Source: Omnitrophica bacterium RBG_13_46_9 (lineage in GTDB: Bacteria; Omnitrophota; Gorgyraeia; JABMRN01; RBG-13-46-9). Taken from it: a stretch of DNA of 11,800 nt. The position numbers and the translations under genes were made by a program. The first letter of the stretch is position 1, and the number at the start of each line of letters is the position of its first letter. Positions 1 to 4,518 of this stretch are shown here, piece after piece. The stretch is from assembly GCA_001804045.1 (NCBI GenBank), contig MHFD01000051.1, positions 1 through 11,800 on the forward strand, read 5' to 3'. Under the pieces are notes generated by a model that saw only the letters and a program-made list of their open reading frames with translations, was not told the DNA's origin and ran no database searches.

Positions 1-60
1 CCACACCTCCTATTTTGGCTTTACACACCTACGCTACACACAATATCGAAAAGGACAACT

Positions 61-228
61 ATGGTATCATATTTTAAGAAAAATGTAAATAAGCAAAAGT
101 ACCTAGTTTTATGGGTTTTTCTACTTACGAATAGTATTGAGCCAGCTTTCTATGATTGGCAAAAACAGCAGCAGAATAAGCAGTTTGTGACAGGGTTAAA
201 GTTACAAACTAGTTATTCCTTCTCTTAA
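61..228 (+). CDS. Possible small protein, 55 aa, unknown
   Basis: I do not recognise this ORF. It starts with ATG and has a good ribosome-binding site, AAGGA at 51-55, five bases upstream. The 55-residue product has a Lys-rich start (residues 6-13), a short hydrophobic run (YLVLWVFLL, residues 14-22) and then a polar Gln/Lys-rich stretch. This resembles a short signal peptide or a membrane-anchored peptide. Its last 27 bases overlap, in convergent orientation, the 3' end of the response-regulator gene. Base composition is clearly more AT-rich than in the neighbouring genes. It could be a real small protein, the remnant of a larger gene, or a chance ORF in an AT-rich spacer. The Shine-Dalgarno site is the main argument in favour. 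Confidence 0.3.
   Translation: MVSYFKKNVNKQKYLVLWVFLLTNSIEPAFYDWQKQQQNKQFVTGLKLQTSYSFS
182..210. repeat. Inverted repeat at the 3' end of the response-regulator gene
   Basis: Arms AGTTTGTGAC (182-191) and GTTACAAACT (201-210) form a 10-bp stem around a 9-base loop. In plus-strand RNA the single imperfect pair is a G-U wobble; in minus-strand RNA it is an A-C mismatch. The stem spans the response-regulator stop codon (202-204). No T-tract follows directly on either strand, so it is not a textbook intrinsic terminator. It may still protect or terminate a 3' end. Confidence 0.35.
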
Positions 229-852
229 CGCAAACCGAATAAGCTGAGCCTGATTATGTATGTCAAGTTTTTGCATAATGTTATTCCTGTGGACAAGCAC
301 TGTCTTTAATGAGATCTTTAGCTTATTTGCTATTTCCTTGTTATGCAAGCCTTCAGCGATAAGCTGAAGTATTTGACGCTCACGAGCTGTAAGTATTGAA
401 ATACCTTTCAGCTGTAAAGATTTCTTTTTTCTAAAAGCGTAATCTTGTATTATAAACGATGATATCTTTGAACTCAGGAAGTACCTTCCGGCATAAACCT
501 CTCTTATGGCGTGAACAATCTCATCCGCCGCGGAGTCTTTTAATATATAGCCCTTTATGCCGTAATGTAACGATTTTTCGATAAAAGCACGGTTTTCATG
601 CATGCTCAATATAAGGATATTTATATTTTTGTTACTTCTTATAATACGTTGGCTTGCATCCAATCCGTTAAGCGAAGGTAATGTTATATCCATAATAATA
701 ACATCGGGAGATTTACTTTTTGCCAACCTTACGGCTTCCTGGCCATCGGAGGCTTCTGCAACAATTTTTATATCATCTTCTCTGGATATAATGGATTTTA
801 TACCCTGCCGCACTATTGAATGGTCATCAACAAGCATTACTTCAATTGCCAT
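202..852 (-). CDS. NarL/FixJ-family response regulator
   Basis: This is a 216-residue DNA-binding response regulator, the usual length for the family. An N-terminal receiver domain (about residues 3-120) has the acidic pair D9/D10, phospho-acceptor D55 (motif IIMDITLP), switch residue S83 and conserved K105. A LuxR/NarL-type helix-turn-helix (about 151-214) shows the typical LTARERQIL start and the NKEIANKLKISLKTV recognition region. Phosphorylation at D55 is expected to promote dimerisation and DNA binding. It lies 13 bases downstream of the histidine kinase gene, and its Shine-Dalgarno sequence AAGGGA (complement of 862-867) overlaps the kinase stop codon, so the two are almost certainly co-transcribed and translationally coupled. 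Target genes are unknown. The divergent ParA-CBM gene is the nearest candidate, but this is inference. Confidence 0.95.
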   Translation of the reverse strand: MAIEVMLVDDHSIVRQGIKSIISREDDIKIVAEASDGQEAVRLAKSKSPDVIIMDITLPSLNGLDASQRIIRSNKNINILILSMHENRAFIEKSLHYGIKGYILKDSAADEIVHAIREVYAGRYFLSSKISSFIIQDYAFRKKKSLQLKGISILTARERQILQLIAEGLHNKEIANKLKISLKTVLVHRNNIMQKLDIHNQAQLIRFALREGITSL

Positions 853-865
853 TAAAATTGATCCC

Positions 866-1603
866 TTATAATAATGACGATAAAACTATTTTTAATTTTG
901 TCCCCTTGCCCAAGGTAGACTCAATAAAAAAAACCCCATTTAACATATCCACTCTTTCCCTTACCCCTCTTAACCCCATTTTAGTCGGGTCCGGGTTTGC
1001 ATAATATTCTTCCACGTTAAAGCCCTTACCGTTATCCTCGATAAGCAGGCTCAGCTCACCGTTGTCAATTATCAGACCTATCTTAGCCGTTGTAGCCATC
1101 GAATGTTTCTGGATATTATAAACGGCTTCCTGAACTATTCTATACAGCGCGATTTCTATATTTTCCTCCAATTTCCTGTCTTTAAGATTTTCATTGAATT
1201 CTATCTTTAGCGGGTGTAATTTTGTGCACTGCGAAAAATATTCCCTGAGCACAGCGGGAAGCCCCAAAATATCAAACTCGGGAGGTCTTAAGTTAAGGGC
1301 CATGGCCTTCATCCTGCCGGCTATTTCCTTTATCATCTCCCTGCTTTCCTCTATTATCTCCAGCGTCTTCTGCGTGTTCCCGTCCTTTAATTCTTTTTCC
1401 ATTACATTTAGTAACGCCCCAAGCGCTATGACTATCTGCCCCGTTTCATCATGCAGGTCCCTGGAAATTCTTTTTTTCTCCTCTTCCTGCACCATGAGCG
1501 CCTTATGATAGAACACCTTTGCCGGATCCGCCAGCGCCTCTTGAGTTTCGTCCGGTATCTTTTTTGGAATATCCCTTGGCTTAACCTTGCTTCTTTTGCT
1601 CAT
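866..1603 (-). CDS. Soluble HisKA_3-type sensor histidine kinase
   Basis: This 245-residue NarX/DegS-type histidine kinase is the likely partner of the response regulator just downstream. The dimerisation and phospho-acceptor domain (about 38-110) contains H51 in RISRDLHDETGQ. The HATPase_c domain (about 148-245) has N163 in the N box (EAVYNIQKHS), the G1 motif DNGKGF (190-195), GLRGVRERV at 210-218 and the C-terminal TLGKGT motif. There is no transmembrane segment and no PAS, GAF or other sensor domain: only about 37 charged residues precede the kinase core. The input must therefore come from a partner protein or a cytoplasmic signal. ATG 1603 is the only conventional start in this frame after the stop at 1697-1699, yet no clear Shine-Dalgarno precedes it, so the N-terminus is less certain than the rest. 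Confidence 0.93.
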   Translation of the reverse strand: MSKRSKVKPRDIPKKIPDETQEALADPAKVFYHKALMVQEEEKKRISRDLHDETGQIVIALGALLNVMEKELKDGNTQKTLEIIEESREMIKEIAGRMKAMALNLRPPEFDILGLPAVLREYFSQCTKLHPLKIEFNENLKDRKLEENIEIALYRIVQEAVYNIQKHSMATTAKIGLIIDNGELSLLIEDNGKGFNVEEYYANPDPTKMGLRGVRERVDMLNGVFFIESTLGKGTKLKIVLSSLL

Positions 1604-1693
1604 CTTGATATTCTTAAAAACCTGATATCTTGTTTTAGCTGCCGCGCCCGACCGAATATTAACGTGGGTTTTGATTCGCAGACCAATGGCTTC

Positions 1694-1722
1694 ATTTTAC
1701 AGAAAAGGGCGGATTATCGCAA
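1694..1722 (-). promoter_or_regulatory. Putative promoter of the kinase/regulator operon
   Basis: Read on the minus strand, TTGCGA (complement of 1717-1722) and TAAAAT (complement of 1694-1699) are 17 bases apart. They match the sigma70 consensus at 4/6 and 5/6 positions. Transcription would start near 1687, giving a leader of about 85 bases before the kinase ATG. The elements lie within an AT-rich inverted repeat (1695-1740) that could affect its use. Found by eye. Confidence 0.4.
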
Positions 1723-1740
1723 GTGAATTTTTTTGTAAAA
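1695..1740. repeat. AT-rich inverted repeat in the divergent promoter region
   Basis: TTTTACAGAAAAG (1695-1707) pairs with TTTTTTTGTAAAA (1728-1740) through 13 positions, two of them G-T, around a 20-base loop. It covers the putative -10 and -35 of the kinase operon. It may be a regulator-binding palindrome or a cruciform-prone A/T tract; chance is possible in AT-rich DNA. Confidence 0.4.
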
Positions 1741-1745
1741 ATATG

Positions 1746-1773
1746 TTGCACAATTTTCTGCAGGGTGTACAAT
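1746..1773 (+). promoter_or_regulatory. Putative promoter of the ParA-CBM gene
   Basis: The -10 element TACAAT (1768-1773) matches 5/6 of the consensus. It lies 16 bases after TTGCAC (1746-1751), which matches only 3/6. Start of transcription would be near 1780, leaving a leader of about 100 bases. The weak -35 and an overlapping GTGTACA half-site suggest regulation by a DNA-binding protein. Found by eye. Confidence 0.4.
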
Positions 1774-1802
1774 AATTACATCATGTACACTAATCGGTAC
1801 AT
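1765..1802. promoter_or_regulatory. GTAC-centred repeats, possible operator
   Basis: GTGTACA (1765-1771) and TGTACAC (1784-1790) are perfect inverted copies separated by 12 bases. A third, related copy GGTACAT lies at 1796-1802. The first arm overlaps the putative -10 of the ParA-CBM gene and the others cover its likely transcription start, as expected for a repressor or response-regulator operator. The binding protein is unknown; the adjacent NarL-type regulator is one candidate. Confidence 0.4.
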
Positions 1803-1870
1803 AGAACCTACCTGTCGCCCAAAAAGATCCGGGCTACATAAATCAACGATTATCCATAGGTCACATAGGA

Positions 1871-1876
1871 AAGGAG
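1871..1876 (+). promoter_or_regulatory. Strong ribosome-binding site of the ParA-CBM gene
   Basis: AAGGAG sits seven bases before ATG 1884. It fixes the start of the fusion gene and predicts efficient translation. Confidence 0.85.
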
Positions 1877-1883
1877 CGTTGTC

Positions 1884-2981
1884 ATGGAAGTAATAACTAT
1901 CGCCAATCAGAAAGGCGGATGCGGAAAAACAATTACTGCGGTCAATCTGGCCGCTGCTATCTCTGGCATGAAGAAAAAGGTGCTCTTGATAGATCTTGAC
2001 CCTCAGGCACATGCTACCCTGGCACTCGGGATAAAAATCTCGGATCCTTTAAAGAGTTGTTACGCTATTTTTGAGGCGTTTATAAACCGAAATGTTTTAG
2101 ACATACCGTCTCTCATGCATAAAAAATACAATAACCTGTGGGTCATAGGCTCGCATATATCGCTTAGCACTATGGAGCAAAAGATAGCCGGCGTAAAAAA
2201 CGGGGTGCGGCTGCTTTCCGTCGCTTTAAAAGAAAATGGGCTGCAGCAGTTTGATTACGTAATAATAGATACGCCCCCGAACCTCGGTTTCCTTACTTTA
2301 AACGCCATTGTCGCGGCGGAGCGATTAATAGTCCCTTTGGATGTGAGCCTGTTTTCCTTAAACGGCGTAAATCAGATAAACGAAATATTGAGGATATCCG
2401 AAAGCACGGGTTTAAAAAGACCCTCTGTTAAATTTCTCGTTACGCTTTTTGACGGCAGGTCAAACTTTGCAAAAAGCTTTTTGCAAAAGGCAAAAGAGCT
2501 ATTCGGAGATGAGCTTTTCCATACAACCATAAGGCCCAATATAAAATTGAGGGAATCAACGCTTGTCGGGAAAGCTATTTTTGAATATGCGGGCTACGCC
2601 AATGGGGCAAAGGATTATAACGGCCTGGCCCTGGAGATAGTCCCGCAATTTAAGGGCGAGCCCGTTGACTTAAAAAATGTGTCCGCGAATCCGGATAAAT
2701 CGCAGGCCATGTTCAGGCTGTATGCGCCTGATGCCAAAAGCGTATATGTCGCAGGAAGCTTTAACGACTGGGTTATCAGCGAAGCTTGCGCAATGAAAAA
2801 GCTTGATAACGGGATATGGCTTAAGGTGATTCCCTTGCCTGAAGGGACCTATTATTACAAGTTTGTCGTGGATGGCCATTGGAAGGAAGACCCGGACAAC
2901 AGCCTTGCGGAAAATGACAAGTTAGGCGGCAGGAATTCCGTGCTTTTGGTAAAAGCGAATTCGTCGGTGACTTCTTCCTAA
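1884..2981 (+). CDS. ParA-family ATPase fused to an AMPK-type glycogen-binding domain
   Basis: A 365-residue, apparently cytoplasmic protein with two domains. Residues 1-255 are a full ParA/Soj-type ATPase. It has deviant Walker A KGGCGKT (10-16) with signature Lys10 and catalytic Lys15, Walker A' IDLDPQAHAT (D39), Walker B VIIDTPP (D129), and the family-typical DGRSN and RPNIKL segments. Residues about 274-356 form an AMPK-beta/CBM48 module with GSFNDW, YYKFVVDGHW and LGGRNS. W296, K326, W333 and N351 align with the glycogen-contacting W100, K126, W133 and N150 of AMPK beta-1. A short linker (256-273) joins them. No N-terminal helix-turn-helix, ParB partner or parS-like array is visible. The gene ends tail to tail against the glgP-GH57-malQ operon. 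I infer a role in positioning or segregating glycogen particles or glucan enzymes, by analogy with McdA; a metabolic-sensing role is an alternative. Domain calls are firm, the role is not. Confidence 0.93.
   Translation: MEVITIANQKGGCGKTITAVNLAAAISGMKKKVLLIDLDPQAHATLALGIKISDPLKSCYAIFEAFINRNVLDIPSLMHKKYNNLWVIGSHISLSTMEQKIAGVKNGVRLLSVALKENGLQQFDYVIIDTPPNLGFLTLNAIVAAERLIVPLDVSLFSLNGVNQINEILRISESTGLKRPSVKFLVTLFDGRSNFAKSFLQKAKELFGDELFHTTIRPNIKLRESTLVGKAIFEYAGYANGAKDYNGLALEIVPQFKGEPVDLKNVSANPDKSQAMFRLYAPDAKSVYVAGSFNDWVISEACAMKKLDNGIWLKVIPLPEGTYYYKFVVDGHWKEDPDNSLAENDKLGGRNSVLLVKANSSVTSS
2703..2951 (+). other. CBM48/AMPK-beta glycogen-binding module within the ParA fusion
   Basis: This is the part of the fusion gene coding for residues 274-356. 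It follows the AMPK-beta carbohydrate-binding fold closely: FRLYAPDAKSVYVAGSFNDW at the start, LPEGTYYYKFVVDGHW in the middle and LGGRNSVLLV at the end. Both stacking tryptophans, the lysine and the asparagine known to contact glucan in AMPK are present, so binding competence is likely. The module is contiguous with the ATPase frame, with no frameshift or internal start site between them. Confidence 0.9.
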
Positions 2982-4480
2982 GAATCTCTGCCGTAGATCT
3001 CCGTAATCTCTGAGAGCCTTTCATATACCGAAGGCGTCAACTGTTCAGGCAAAAAACGCCATTGCCAGTTACCTATGACGGTGGCCGGTGTATTCATCCG
3101 GGCGTATGTATCTAAGCCGAGTATATCCTGCAGCGGAAAGATAGCCGTATCAGCGACTGACATCATAGCGAGCCTCACAAATTCCCAGCTGATTTCTTCG
3201 GCCTTCAGCTCTCTTCCTACATAGCGAAATATTCTATTTTTCTCTTCGGGTGTCGCCTTGTTCTCAAACCATCCCTTTACCGTATCGTTATCGTGAGTCC
3301 CTGTGTAAACTACCCAGTTCCTGCCGTATGTATGCGGCAAATAAGGATGCATGGGGTTACGCTCTCCAAAGGCGAAGATAAGCACTTTCATGCCCGGAAA
3401 TTTGAAATGATCCATGACGTCTCTGACATCCTGCGTAATCAGCCCCAGATCCTCGGCAATAATAGAAAAATTTGCAAAATGCCCTAGAAGCGTGTTAAAA
3501 AACTCTTTTACGGGGACATTCACCCACTGGCCGTTAACAGCCGTTTTTTCGCCGGACGGAACCTCCCAGTAAGCCACCAGGCCACGGAAGTGGTCGATCC
3601 TAGTCACATCAAAACACGCCAGATTGTGCCCCATGCGCCTAACCCACCATTGGAATCCTGTTTTTTCCAGCACATCCCACCTATACACAGGGTTTCCCCA
3701 CAGCTGTCCCGTTTCGCTGAAATAGTCGGGCGGGACGCCTGAAAAACAAGTCATGTTCTTGTCCTTGTCCAGTTTAAAAATATCCGTATTCGTCCAGACA
3801 TCAGCGCTATCATAGTCTACATATATAGGCAGGTCCCCTATAATCCTTATACCCTTTTCGTTACAGTAAGTTTTCAGCGAAAACCACTGTTTGAAAAAAA
3901 TATACTGCAAAAACTTTGCCTTTTCTATTTCATCCTTATTGTCTTTTCTTGCTGCGGAGAGCGCGCTCTTCCGCCTATCCTTAAGCTCCTCTTTCCACTG
4001 GCTCCACGCCCTTCCGCCGAACCTTCCCTTCAAGGTTATGAAAAGCGCGAAATCATTCAGCCACTCCGAGTTCTTTAGGCAAAAATCCTTATATTCCGGC
4101 TCTGATTTTTTATTTAAATCAAAATTCTTATACGCCCTGGCAAACAGCTTCTCTTTATAGCTAATAGCGCTTTCATAATCGCACCGGCCCTGAGGAAAAG
4201 TCGGCATCTGGTTCAGATCCTTTTCTGACAGGAATCCGTCTTCAATAAGGATCTCCGGGCTTATGAGGCCGGTATTTCCAGCGAAAGTCGAGACGACGCT
4301 ATAAGGAGAATTGCCGCATGCCTGATTTGTCAGATTAAGCGGCAAGACCTGCCAGTAATGCTGTTTCGTTTCGGCAAGAAAATCTGCGAATTTATAGGCC
4401 CCCCGCCCTAAATCGCCCATGCCGTAAGGAGAAGGAAGAGAAGTAATGTGAAGTAAAATTCCGCTTGCCCTTTTGTTCAT
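2978..4480 (-). CDS. malQ: 4-alpha-glucanotransferase (amylomaltase), GH77
   Basis: This 500-residue enzyme, full length for bacterial amylomaltase, moves segments of alpha-1,4-glucan from one chain to another and releases glucose. The N-terminus has the family signature GILLHITSLPSPYGMGDLG (7-25). The barrel keeps all three catalytic acids: nucleophile D296 (RIDHFRG), acid/base E343 (IAEDLG) and transition-state stabiliser D397 (THDND), matching D293, E340 and D395 of the Thermus enzyme. No signal peptide is seen, so it is cytoplasmic. It is the last gene of a minus-strand operon, 38 bases after the GH57 gene. It probably rebuilds longer chains from the limit dextrins left by glycogen phosphorylase. 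Its TAG stop (2978-2980) overlaps the TAA of the convergent ParA-CBM gene. The ribosome-binding site is weak (GGGTGG very near the ATG), so coupling to upstream translation is likely. Confidence 0.97.
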   Translation of the reverse strand: MNKRASGILLHITSLPSPYGMGDLGRGAYKFADFLAETKQHYWQVLPLNLTNQACGNSPYSVVSTFAGNTGLISPEILIEDGFLSEKDLNQMPTFPQGRCDYESAISYKEKLFARAYKNFDLNKKSEPEYKDFCLKNSEWLNDFALFITLKGRFGGRAWSQWKEELKDRRKSALSAARKDNKDEIEKAKFLQYIFFKQWFSLKTYCNEKGIRIIGDLPIYVDYDSADVWTNTDIFKLDKDKNMTCFSGVPPDYFSETGQLWGNPVYRWDVLEKTGFQWWVRRMGHNLACFDVTRIDHFRGLVAYWEVPSGEKTAVNGQWVNVPVKEFFNTLLGHFANFSIIAEDLGLITQDVRDVMDHFKFPGMKVLIFAFGERNPMHPYLPHTYGRNWVVYTGTHDNDTVKGWFENKATPEEKNRIFRYVGRELKAEEISWEFVRLAMMSVADTAIFPLQDILGLDTYARMNTPATVIGNWQWRFLPEQLTPSVYERLSEITEIYGRDS

Positions 4481-4500
4481 TGGCCACCCGTTCGTTATTG

Positions 4501-4515
4501 CCGGCGCGCCGCCGG
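4501..4515 (-). other. GC-rich hairpin between the GH57 gene and malQ
   Basis: CCGGCG (4501-4506) and CGCCGG (4510-4515) form a perfect six-bp GC stem with a three-base loop. It starts three bases after the tandem TAA TAA stops of the GH57 gene. No T-tract follows on the minus strand, so it is not an intrinsic terminator. It may mark an mRNA processing or stability element that sets relative expression of the two genes. Confidence 0.45.
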
Positions 4516-4518
4516 TTA

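Noticed and set aside
1..60. Short ACACAC-type repeats as a CRISPR or iteron array
   Set aside because: There are only two or three imperfect copies of TACACAC with no regular spacer, so they do not form an array.
1815..1835. Possible leader hairpin or riboswitch before the ParA-CBM gene
   Set aside because: Only a four-bp GCCC/GGGC stem is visible and no known riboswitch consensus was recognised.
1776..2012. Minus-strand open frame across the start of the ParA-CBM gene
   Set aside because: It overlaps the well-supported ATPase N-terminus, including Walker A, and its sequence resembles no known family.
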